Made by a program: the position numbers and the translations under genes
In this document: positions 1 to 5,662 of the stretch, one piece after another
How the letters are laid out: each line of letters starts with the position of its first letter
Numbering within the stretch: position 1 is the first letter of the stretch
Notes under the pieces: model-generated
Database searches by the model: none
The model's input: only the letters and a program-made list of their open reading frames with translations
Told to the model about the DNA's origin: nothing
Assembly: GCA_023251855.1 (NCBI GenBank)
Contig: JAHEYA010000183.1
Location: forward strand, 1 to 5,662
Direction: 5' to 3'
Length of the DNA stretch: 5,662 nucleotides
DNA from: Bacteroidota bacterium
GTDB taxonomy: Bacteria > Bacteroidota > Bacteroidia > 2-12-FULL-35-15

Positions 1-784
1 AAGCATCTACTTCAATAAGTGTAGTATCATTATTATGTACACGTACAATATCATTTTCGTTCACATCAACACGTACTTCCATTTCATTTAAATTAGCAAG
101 ACGCATAATTTCGGTACCTTCCATTTGAGCAGTACCAACAACACGTTCACCTTTTTCCTTATTTAATTTTGAAACAGTTCCATTAACCGGAGAAAAAATA
201 GTTGTTTTAGCAAGATTATCATTTGCCTCTTTTAATGAAGCTTCTGCACTTTTTACATTATACTCAGATACATTTACATTCTCATCAGCACCTTTAACAT
301 CGGCAATTGAACCATCATACGCAGCTTTAGCAGCATCAAAATCAGCTTGTGAAATTGCTCCCTGTTCCACTAATTTTTTGTTTCGTAAAAATGATGCTTC
401 AATATTTACAAATGATGCTTTTACTTGCTCTAAACGTGCTTTGGAGTTAGATAAATTAGCTTTTGCTCCGTTTAAAGTTGCTACCATTCTGGTAGAATTA
501 GATTCGTATATCAACGGATTTATTTTGCACAGGAGATCACCTTTTTTTACGCGATCGCCTTCTTTTACAAACAGTTCGACTATTTCACCTGATACATCCG
601 AACTAATTTTGACTTCTACTTCTGGTTGAATTTTTCCATTTGCAGAAACGGTTTCAATAATATTTCTTTTCTGAGCAGCCTCGGTAGTAACGATTATAGC
701 TTTGCTTCCGGTACAATTTTTAAGGGCAAAAACCCCAATCAGAACAAGAACTCCAATGATACTAATCCAAATTATTTTTTTCAT
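1..784 (-). CDS. HlyD/MacA-type periplasmic adaptor (membrane fusion protein), C-terminus cut by window edge
   Basis: This is the periplasmic adaptor of a tripartite efflux system. It would link an inner-membrane pump to the TolC-type channel encoded just upstream. Reading from the ATG at 784, 261 codons are visible and the frame is open to the left edge, so roughly the last third of a usual adaptor is missing. Residues 4-21 form one hydrophobic membrane anchor. The Cys in LKNC (residue 24) does not sit in a good lipobox. Residues about 55-90 are the first lipoyl-like half (VSGEIVELFVKEGDRVKKGD). About 95-190 are an Ala/Lys/Glu-rich alpha-helical hairpin. About 192-232 are the second lipoyl half (FSPVNGTVSKL), and a beta-barrel domain then begins (MEVRVDVNENDIV). 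It lies 69 bases after the TolC-family gene on the same strand, consistent with one operon. The sequence resembles MacA-like adaptors of ABC exporters more than a specific RND adaptor, but the pump itself is outside the window, so its class is inferred. Confidence 0.92.
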   Translation of the reverse strand, partial: MKKIIWISIIGVLVLIGVFALKNCTGSKAIIVTTEAAQKRNIIETVSANGKIQPEVEVKISSDVSGEIVELFVKEGDRVKKGDLLCKINPLIYESNSTRMVATLNGAKANLSNSKARLEQVKASFVNIEASFLRNKKLVEQGAISQADFDAAKAAYDGSIADVKGADENVNVSEYNVKSAEASLKEANDNLAKTTIFSPVNGTVSKLNKEKGERVVGTAQMEGTEIMRLANLNEMEVRVDVNENDIVRVHNNDTTLIEVDA

Positions 785-853
785 TTCTATAGTTTTTAAA
801 CCTCAACGCAACCCTCTGTTTGAGTTTGGAAAGGGGGAAGTCTGAAGTTTGTA
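785..853 (-). other. Short intergenic gap between TolC-family and adaptor genes
   Basis: This 69-base gap lies between two same-strand genes. I see no TAnnTTTG promoter element and no strong hairpin followed by a T-run, so read-through from the TolC-family gene to the adaptor gene is the simplest reading. An imperfect inverted repeat built on CTCAAAC and GTTGAGG is present on the minus strand but is bulged and weak. No clear Shine-Dalgarno sequence precedes the adaptor start; the only purine patch, GAGG, is about 18 bases upstream of the ATG. Confidence 0.5.
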
Positions 854-2302
854 TTAAAATTTCAAAGGTTTTCCTAAATAAAAATCAAGCACTTTAGTTT
901 TAAAAACATACTCGTATTTTGCTTGTATCAAGTCATTTTCGGCTTTTATTAATTTGTTTTTCGAGTCATTGTAAACTATCGTATTTACCATGCCAACATT
1001 GAATTTTTGTTCGGTATATTTAAATGATTCTTTCATTGCATCAACTGTTTTTAAAGATGCATTATATTTTTTTAAGCCACCATTTGCATCAGCATAAGCT
1101 TGCTGAATACTTTTTTGAATTTGCAGTTTAGTTGATTCAACTGTTAGTTCAGCATTTAACTTTTGAATGCGAGCTCTGTCGATTGCTGTTCTGGTTTGAA
1201 AACGATTAAAAATGGGAACTGTTAAATAGAATCCGAATGATTTATTCAAATTGTTTTTATACTGATCAGCAAATGGAATTAATTCAGTGGTGGGGTCCGA
1301 GAAATATGGTGAATACACCGTATCAAGGCCAGAAGTAAAACTTCCATCAGGTCTATAACCTAAGTATTGAGGAGGATTAACAATGCGTTTACTAATTCCG
1401 GAATAACCGGAACCATAAGCTGCGCTGAATGCAAGATGAGGACTAAGTCCGCCCCAAGCGACATCTATTGCTTTTTCTGATTTTTTTAGGTTGTATTCAG
1501 CACTTTTAATTTCAGGTAAATTAGTTACCGCAGTTGCATAAATTTGATTTGCAGTTGATGTAAGTAATGTTTCGTTACCTATGGTAAGAACAGGTTTCAC
1601 AATGCTTATACCATCAGTTGTTCCTAAGTTTAGCAATTGAGCCAATGTTAAATAGGCAATGTCCAGCTGATTTTGAGCAGTAGTAAAATTCAATTCTTCA
1701 GAAGCCAACTGAGCCTGTATATCAAGCAATGTTCCTTTTGCAGCAGCACCGGCATCAAGTAATTTTTTAGTTCGCTCAACCTGACCATTGGTTATTCCCA
1801 TTTGGTTACGGGCATTCTCCGCATTTTCAAGAGCGAATAAAATCTGTAAATAAGCCGAAGCAACATTTAATGAAACATCATTTTTAATTTTATCTATATC
1901 GTATTTACTTGCCAGATAACCAAATTGATTTTGTTTGATGGTATTGATGGTCTGAAAACCATTAAATAGAGTTACATCGCTACTTAAAGAGAGGTTTTGT
2001 GAAAGTACCTTTTGCGTTGCGAACTCATTGGTAAAACGGTCGATGGTACGACCATAATTATAGCTATGAGAGGCGTTGCCATTTAAAGAGGGCAATAAAT
2101 TTGCTTCACTTTGAGTTAAATTAACTTTGGCTAATTCGATACTTAATTCTGATTGTTTTATTTGAATATTATTCTTCAGGGCATAGTCAATACAAGCCTC
2201 TAAAGACATTGGTTGGGCTATTTTTACAGCTTCCTGAGCATTTACTGATAATGAAACCAATAAAAATAAAATGCAGACAAATTTCAGGCTTTTTATTTTC
2301 AT
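854..2302 (-). CDS. TolC-family outer-membrane efflux channel
   Basis: This protein of 482 residues is an outer-membrane efflux channel that forms a trimeric beta-barrel plus periplasmic alpha-tunnel. The chosen start is the ATG at 2302, because it places a clean signal peptide at the N-terminus: MKIKSLKF, then a hydrophobic core, then SVNAQ with cleavage near residues 22-23. The frame stays open upstream to an ATG at 2362, but that would put 20 polar residues in front of the signal. There are two outer-membrane efflux repeats. The first, at about 33-226, starts LEACIDYALKNN and holds the strand motif VTLFNGFQ (110-117). The second, at about 258-475, holds the matching motif VPIFNRFQTR (362-371). 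Both repeats have long Ala/Gln/Lys-rich helices. A segment rich in Gly, Pro and Tyr (about 297-345) interrupts the second repeat before its strand motif and probably forms a surface loop. The adaptor gene follows at once, making an export operon. Substrate unknown. Confidence 0.95.
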   Translation of the reverse strand: MKIKSLKFVCILFLLVSLSVNAQEAVKIAQPMSLEACIDYALKNNIQIKQSELSIELAKVNLTQSEANLLPSLNGNASHSYNYGRTIDRFTNEFATQKVLSQNLSLSSDVTLFNGFQTINTIKQNQFGYLASKYDIDKIKNDVSLNVASAYLQILFALENAENARNQMGITNGQVERTKKLLDAGAAAKGTLLDIQAQLASEELNFTTAQNQLDIAYLTLAQLLNLGTTDGISIVKPVLTIGNETLLTSTANQIYATAVTNLPEIKSAEYNLKKSEKAIDVAWGGLSPHLAFSAAYGSGYSGISKRIVNPPQYLGYRPDGSFTSGLDTVYSPYFSDPTTELIPFADQYKNNLNKSFGFYLTVPIFNRFQTRTAIDRARIQKLNAELTVESTKLQIQKSIQQAYADANGGLKKYNASLKTVDAMKESFKYTEQKFNVGMVNTIVYNDSKNKLIKAENDLIQAKYEYVFKTKVLDFYLGKPLKF

Positions 2303-2307
2303 GGTTG

Positions 2308-2315
2308 CAAATTTA
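2308..2315 (-). promoter_or_regulatory. Possible -7 promoter element of the TolC-family gene
   Basis: On the minus strand this reads TAAATTTG, an exact match to the Bacteroidota -7 consensus TAnnTTTG. It ends five bases before the chosen ATG at 2302, so a transcript starting here would be almost or entirely leaderless. No TTTG-type -33 element is found at the usual spacing of about 19-21 bases. It may be a real internal promoter or a chance match in AT-rich DNA. Confidence 0.35.
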
Positions 2316-2366
2316 ACAATAGAATCGGAAGAGTGTATATTAAATGGGCGAGATGAAATCAAAAAA

Positions 2367-3038
2367 CTAGTTATCAGTAATTTTTACAGTGAAAATTTCC
2401 ATGATTTTCTGTGTTCTATTTAAACAGTTCTTGACATGAAAACGCTTTTTGTCGCAGTTTTCAAAAAGGTTTGAAAAAACATTCTCTTTTCCATCACCAG
2501 GACAGGCATATAAACAAATTTTTACTGTGGAATTTAATTTTAAAAACTCCATTATTCCCAAAATGTGACCATAAAGAAGGGATTCGGCTACGTCATTTTG
2601 AGAATTTAAATTAACGCTATGTATGATAATTTCCTCGTCTCTTTTAATTTTTTTAAATCTTAACGTGTAGGCAGTATCAGATTGAGAAGTATTGATAATT
2701 TGGGTTTGCCAGATATACCTAGCTACATTGGAAACAATTACAATCTCTTGACCACTTTTTGCGGAAATTGAAACTTCTTTTCCGTTTTTAATTGTTACTA
2801 GGCTATCTCCTGAAATGTAGTAGGCAATTCTTGCTTCCAATGGTTGTTTTGAGGTAGCATCAACAGCTTGAATAGTTATATTAATAGTGGGACTAAAATC
2901 GGCTTTATCGATAGCGACTGGGGCAGCATCAATCAATCCGGATGGTTTAAATTTTTTCTTAGTTGAATCGGCTTGGGCAAACAAAACAGATTGAATAAAA
3001 AGAAACACAAGAAAAATTAAACGCAGGTAACACATCAT
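2367..3038 (-). CDS. Small secreted protein with Ig-like domain and degenerate OmpA-like C-terminus
   Basis: This protein of 223 residues is probably exported to the periplasm. The start was set at the double ATG at 3038/3035 because it begins a clear signal peptide (MMCYLRLIFLVFLFIQSVLFAQ, quoted here only to show residues 1-20 then AQ). The frame stays open further upstream into the divergent gene but has no signal there. Residues about 51-130 resemble the Ig-like/carboxypeptidase-regulatory module (ITIQAVDATSKQPLEARI) that precedes OmpA domains in many Bacteroidota proteins. Residues about 135-222 align loosely with an OmpA-like domain: a helix ending IMEFLKLN, strand TVKICLYA, then KKRFHVKNCL, which resembles the usual RRAxAVxxYL. 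The GHTDxxG loop is replaced by ACPGDGKEN, and the usual segment between the last helix and the closing NRRVE-type strand looks deleted. Four cysteines (175, 179, 195, 205) fall in this part. It lies 64 bases upstream of the TolC-family gene on the same strand. The domain calls are by eye, so function is unknown. Confidence 0.6.
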   Translation of the reverse strand: MMCYLRLIFLVFLFIQSVLFAQADSTKKKFKPSGLIDAAPVAIDKADFSPTINITIQAVDATSKQPLEARIAYYISGDSLVTIKNGKEVSISAKSGQEIVIVSNVARYIWQTQIINTSQSDTAYTLRFKKIKRDEEIIIHSVNLNSQNDVAESLLYGHILGIMEFLKLNSTVKICLYACPGDGKENVFSNLFENCDKKRFHVKNCLNRTQKIMEIFTVKITDN

Positions 3039-3045
3039 TATTTTT

Positions 3046-3057
3046 ATTTGTACAAAT
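3046..3057. repeat. 12-base perfect palindrome, possible operator
   Basis: ATTTGTACAAAT is perfectly self-complementary over 12 bases; the symmetry stops at the next base on each side. It overlaps five bases of the leftward TAAATTTG element at 3053-3060, so a dimeric regulator bound here would cover the leftward promoter. It is short and AT-rich, so chance is possible. Confidence 0.35.
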
Positions 3058-3060
3058 TTA
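3053..3060 (-). promoter_or_regulatory. Probable -7 promoter element for the leftward unit
   Basis: The minus strand reads TAAATTTG here, an exact TAnnTTTG match lying 14 bases before the ATG at 3038. Its position at the head of the leftward unit supports it as the main promoter for the secreted protein and, by read-through, for the efflux genes. The predicted leader is very short. Confidence 0.5.
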
Positions 3061-3083
3061 AGGAAATGCAGATACAAACATTT

Positions 3084-3091
3084 TATCTTTG
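3084..3091 (+). promoter_or_regulatory. Probable -7 promoter element for the rightward unit
   Basis: The plus strand reads TATCTTTG, an exact TAnnTTTG match, ending 10 bases before the ATG at 3102. This also argues that the M19-like gene starts at 3102 rather than at an in-frame ATG further upstream, because an upstream start would lie inside or ahead of the promoter. The transcript leader would be only a few bases long. Confidence 0.5.
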
Positions 3092-3101
3092 TGCAGAAAT
3101 T

Positions 3102-4571
3102 ATGCCCAAGCCTAATAAACCCAAAAACGTGGAAGATTTTTTTGTTGATATTCATTGCCATCCTACCATGAGGGCATTTCATACCACTCCAAATGGCAAT
3201 GAAAAGAATATGTGGGATTGTACTAAAAATGATAGTGTTGATACGATTTTAGGAAGATGGTCATGGAATCAATCAAAAGGGGTATCAAAATATTCTCAAT
3301 CCAATTTTTATAATTGTGTTACCGGTAAAACACGCGTAGTTTTCGACTCTCTATACCCAATGGAACGGGGTTTTATCAATTTGAAAAAATTTCCAGAACT
3401 ATTATTAGGAAAAAAAAACATTGAAACTCTTGCTGTAACTGCTTCCGGGCTTTCACTTGAACAGTTTAGAAATTATAAGAAGGGAAATGATTATTTCAAC
3501 GAATTAAATGAACAGTATAAATTTTTAGTAAAGAATCAGGGAGCTTCTCCCTGTGATAAATACGATTATAAAATTGTTAAAAATTATAATGAGCTTGGAG
3601 CTTCGTTAAAAAACAATCCTACTACTATCCACGTAATTGTTACCATAGAAGGTGCACATGTATTTGGTTGCGGAACCACAAGTTCAGAAAAAACTCCATT
3701 TGAAGAATTAAAACAAACTTTAAAAAATAATATTTCTACAGTAAAACAATGGGAACATGTCCCTTTCTTTATAACATTTGCACACCATTTTTGGAACCAA
3801 CTGTGCGGACATGCCACTACTATTCCTTCTCCTACAAACCTTGTGTGTGACCAAACCAAAGGGCTTAACAGTGGTTTTACAGAACTTGGATTATTCGTTT
3901 TAGAAGAGTTGCTTTCCACAAAAAATGGCAAGCGGATTTTAATTGATACCCGACATATGAGTGTTGAGTCAAGGCGGTATTACATTAATTATATTTCACA
4001 ACACAATAAAAAATATCCGACAGACCACATCCCACTGATTTCAAGTCATTCGGCTGTAAATGGATTTGAGACATTTGATAATTCTGTTCTTAGAAAAGAT
4101 TCAAAATCTAAAAAAAAGACAACCGCTTTTTGTGCCTGGAGTTTGAATATTTCTGCTGAAGAAGCTGTTGCCATCCATGATTCGGGAGGTATTGCAGGAA
4201 TCATAATGGATAAAGGCAGGCATAGTGGCATCCGACTTTTAAAATCAATTGATAAATTAAAAAATGTGGAAGAAAAAAAAGTGTTATTTCTAAAATTGAT
4301 CTGCGACAACATTTTCGTTTTCATTCGTTCTATAAACAAAAGATCAGCTTGGGATATTCTTACGTTAGGAACTGATTTTGATGGTGTAATTACTCATTTC
4401 GACTGCTATTATGAAATGTCGAACTTGCCGGAATTAAAAAAAGACTTAGTAAATTTTTTGACAAAAAACAGATACAAATCTGAGCTTTGGTTTGGTTATT
4501 CACCAGAAGAGATGATGCAAAAAGTTTTTACTCAAAATGCGATGACTTTTTTAGAAAAAAACTTTAAGTAA
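3102..4571 (+). CDS. Divergent M19 (membrane/renal dipeptidase-like) metallohydrolase
   Basis: This protein of 489 residues is related to peptidase family M19, zinc enzymes that cleave dipeptides and related amides. No signal peptide is seen, so it is probably cytoplasmic. Motifs in family order are: DIHCH (16-20), equivalent to the usual DGHND; TIEGAH with E183 as the likely bridging ligand; FITFAHHFWN (223-232), equivalent to TLTHxxN; GLNSGFTELG (254-263); IDTRH with H285 and LISSHS with H316 as likely metal ligands; SGGIAG (361-366); and TLGTDFDG with D425. The C-terminal SPEEMMQK...NAMTFLEK matches the family's closing helix. By comparison with the human enzyme, the first HxD is here HxH, and the substrate-carboxylate arginine is not clearly in place (R331 is a candidate). 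Most M19 enzymes have about 320-410 residues; the extra length lies between residues 25 and 180 and between 317 and 420. The start at 3102 removes 18 residues that would overlap the promoter. Substrate unknown. The next gene begins one base after the stop. Confidence 0.85.
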   Translation: MPKPNKPKNVEDFFVDIHCHPTMRAFHTTPNGNEKNMWDCTKNDSVDTILGRWSWNQSKGVSKYSQSNFYNCVTGKTRVVFDSLYPMERGFINLKKFPELLLGKKNIETLAVTASGLSLEQFRNYKKGNDYFNELNEQYKFLVKNQGASPCDKYDYKIVKNYNELGASLKNNPTTIHVIVTIEGAHVFGCGTTSSEKTPFEELKQTLKNNISTVKQWEHVPFFITFAHHFWNQLCGHATTIPSPTNLVCDQTKGLNSGFTELGLFVLEELLSTKNGKRILIDTRHMSVESRRYYINYISQHNKKYPTDHIPLISSHSAVNGFETFDNSVLRKDSKSKKKTTAFCAWSLNISAEEAVAIHDSGGIAGIIMDKGRHSGIRLLKSIDKLKNVEEKKVLFLKLICDNIFVFIRSINKRSAWDILTLGTDFDGVITHFDCYYEMSNLPELKKDLVNFLTKNRYKSELWFGYSPEEMMQKVFTQNAMTFLEKNFK

Positions 4572-4572
4572 A

Positions 4573-5662
4573 ATGCAAAAAAAACAAATACCCTTTCCTT
4601 CAACTGCTTCTACACGAGAAGAGATGATCAACTATATAACTAAAAAAAAATTAAAAGATATTGATTGGAAAAAAGGCAAAGCTTTTTGTTTAATATATCA
4701 TCCGGGAGAAGAGCGAGCGAAATTGATAAAAGAAATTTATGATCTTTATTTTGAGGACAATGCTTTAAATCCAACTGCTACACCAAGTTTGGCTGAATTG
4801 GAAGCTGAAACAGTGAGTATGTGCGCTGATCTGTTTAATGGAGATGAATATGTGAGAGGCAGTATCACCACAGGAGGAACAGAAAGTATTTTACTTGCAG
4901 TGAAAACTGCAAGAGATTGGGCAAAAAAGCACAAACCGCATATTACAAGACCTAACGTAGTATTGCCAGTTTCTGCTCATCCTGCATTTATGAAAGCATT
5001 TCATTATTTCAATGTTGATTTTATTCCGGTTGCTCTTGAAAGCGACTATCGAGCAAACCCAATTGGCATGCGAGAAGCTGTTACTAAAGATACAATTATG
5101 ATTGTTGGTTCCGCTCCATCCTATCCGCATGGAATTGTTGATCCTATTGCTGAAATTGCCGCCATTGCAAAAGAAAAAAATATTTTTTGCCATGTGGATG
5201 CTTGTATTGGCGGGTTTATGCTTCCTTTCATAAAAAAATTGGGATATCAAATTCCGGAATTTGATTTCTCAGTTGAGGGTGTTACATCTATTTCTGCAGA
5301 TATTCACAAGTATGGATATTCGACAAAAGGCTCATCGGTACTACTTTATAAAAATGCTGAACTACGAAAATTTCAATTTTCAATTTATACAAAATGGAAT
5401 GGTGGGATATATGGATCTCCAACAATGACCGGTACCCGGCCAGGTGGAAGTATTGCCGGAGCATGGGCTGCACTAAAAGCGATTGGTATGGATGGTTATA
5501 TGGAGCTGGCCCAAACTACCATGGATGTTACACGTAAAATAAAAGTCGCTATTGATGATATAAAAGAATTAGAAATTATTGGTCGCCCAGATATGAGCAT
5601 ACTTGCTTTTAAATCAGATGTGTTGGACGTTTTTAAATTAGCTGATGAACTAAATAAAAAAG
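4573..5662 (+). CDS. Sphingosine-1-phosphate lyase-like PLP enzyme, C-terminus cut by window edge
   Basis: This is a pyridoxal-phosphate enzyme of the group II decarboxylase fold, closest by eye to sphingosine-1-phosphate lyase, which splits phosphorylated long-chain bases into phosphoethanolamine and a fatty aldehyde. 363 codons are visible, so perhaps 40-60 residues are missing. Lyase-type motifs in order are: LNPTATPSLAELEAETVSM (65-83; usual form NPLHPDxFPxxxxxEAEVV); SITTGGTESILLA (97-109), the phosphate-binding turn; LPVSAHPAFMKAFHYF (131-146), with H136 likely stacking on the cofactor; VGSAPSYPHGIVDPI (178-192); CHVDACIGGF (206-215), with D209 likely pairing with the pyridine nitrogen; and VTSISADIHKYGYSTKGSS (237-255), with K246 the Schiff-base lysine. 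GGIYGSPTMTGTRPGGSIA follows. It lacks the N-terminal membrane segment of eukaryotic lyases, like other bacterial forms. The HPD of the first motif is NPT here. Start ATG at 4573 is one base after the upstream stop, implying coupled translation. Other amino-acid decarboxylases are a less likely alternative. Confidence 0.9.
   Translation, partial: MQKKQIPFPSTASTREEMINYITKKKLKDIDWKKGKAFCLIYHPGEERAKLIKEIYDLYFEDNALNPTATPSLAELEAETVSMCADLFNGDEYVRGSITTGGTESILLAVKTARDWAKKHKPHITRPNVVLPVSAHPAFMKAFHYFNVDFIPVALESDYRANPIGMREAVTKDTIMIVGSAPSYPHGIVDPIAEIAAIAKEKNIFCHVDACIGGFMLPFIKKLGYQIPEFDFSVEGVTSISADIHKYGYSTKGSSVLLYKNAELRKFQFSIYTKWNGGIYGSPTMTGTRPGGSIAGAWAALKAIGMDGYMELAQTTMDVTRKIKVAIDDIKELEIIGRPDMSILAFKSDVLDVFKLADELNKK

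Larger units (their letters stand above)
3039..3101. promoter_or_regulatory. Divergent control region between the two transcription units
   Basis: This 63-base region separates the leftward export unit from the rightward enzyme unit and should contain both promoters. It carries a TAnnTTTG element on each strand, facing outward and about 23 bases apart, plus a 12-base perfect palindrome that overlaps the leftward element. No regulator gene lies in the window, so the controlling protein, if any, is unknown. Neither element has a convincing TTTG -33 box at normal spacing: the best on the minus strand is at 3075-3078, only 14 bases from its -7 element. Confidence 0.6.

Noticed and set aside
378..629. 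Plus-strand open frame of 83 codons
   Set aside because: It lies wholly inside the minus-strand adaptor gene, has no recognisable domain, and the minus frame shows clear adaptor motifs.
790..835. Imperfect inverted repeat in the gap before the adaptor gene
   Set aside because: It is bulged, short and not followed by a T-run, so neither a terminator nor a riboswitch can be supported.
2366..2392. Possible terminator after the secreted-protein gene (weak GTAA/TTAC hairpin, T-run after the stop)
   Set aside because: The stem is only four pairs and AT-only apart from one G-C pair, so it is too weak to call.
3048..3101. Upstream in-frame start at 3048 for the M19-like gene
   Set aside because: It would place the TATCTTTG promoter element inside the coding sequence and adds 18 residues without family similarity.
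3039..3182. Longer start at 3182 for the secreted-protein gene
   Set aside because: It overlaps the start of the divergent gene and would bury the evident signal peptide 48 residues inside the protein.
3584..4339. Two minus-strand open frames (3584-3931 and 4046-4339)
   Set aside because: Both are antisense to the M19-like gene, whose motifs run continuously through this stretch; they show no coherent protein features.
3410..4650. Poly-A runs of about nine bases inside the M19-like gene (near 3410-3418) and the lyase-like gene (near 4642-4650)
   Set aside because: Both reading frames continue correctly through them, and such runs are expected in AT-rich Lys-rich coding DNA; no alternative frame product of interest is evident.
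4746..5473. Three minus-strand open frames (4746-4934, 4891-5250, 5288-5473)
   Set aside because: All are antisense to the S1P lyase-like gene, whose conserved motifs cover the region.

Overview
The window is AT-rich bacterial DNA that looks like Bacteroidota, most likely an uncultured or little-studied member. Three things support this. Starts lack Shine-Dalgarno sequences. TAnnTTTG motifs (the Bacteroidota -7 promoter element) lie just upstream of three gene starts. The exported proteins have typical Bacteroidota signal peptides ending in NAQ or FAQ, and the TolC-type, HlyD-type and Ig-like/OmpA-like protein styles also fit. No RNA genes, CRISPR array, insertion sequence or phage genes were seen.

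The window has two divergent transcription units that start from a 63-base control region at about 3039-3101. The leftward (minus-strand) unit covers about 1-3038 and encodes envelope and export functions. In transcription order it holds a small secreted protein with an Ig-like domain and an apparently degenerate OmpA-like C-terminus, a TolC-family outer-membrane channel, and a HlyD/MacA-type periplasmic adaptor that runs off the left edge. The last two are two of the three parts of a tripartite efflux pump. The inner-membrane pump, often a MacB-type ABC transporter in this arrangement, would be expected just beyond the left edge.

The rightward (plus-strand) unit covers about 3102-5662 and encodes two cytoplasmic enzymes separated by one base. 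The first is an enlarged, divergent relative of the M19 (renal/membrane dipeptidase) metallohydrolases, with an HxH motif where the family normally has HxD. The second is a pyridoxal-phosphate enzyme closely resembling sphingosine-1-phosphate lyase, cut by the right edge. The tight coupling suggests a shared pathway. Because many Bacteroidota make sphingolipids, turnover of phosphorylated long-chain bases is an attractive but unproven reading; decarboxylation or cleavage of another amino compound is the main alternative.

The most notable points are the M19-like/S1P-lyase-like pair, the altered metal-site motif and insertions in the M19-like enzyme, the shortened cysteine-bearing OmpA-like domain, and the palindrome lying over the leftward promoter in the divergent control region.
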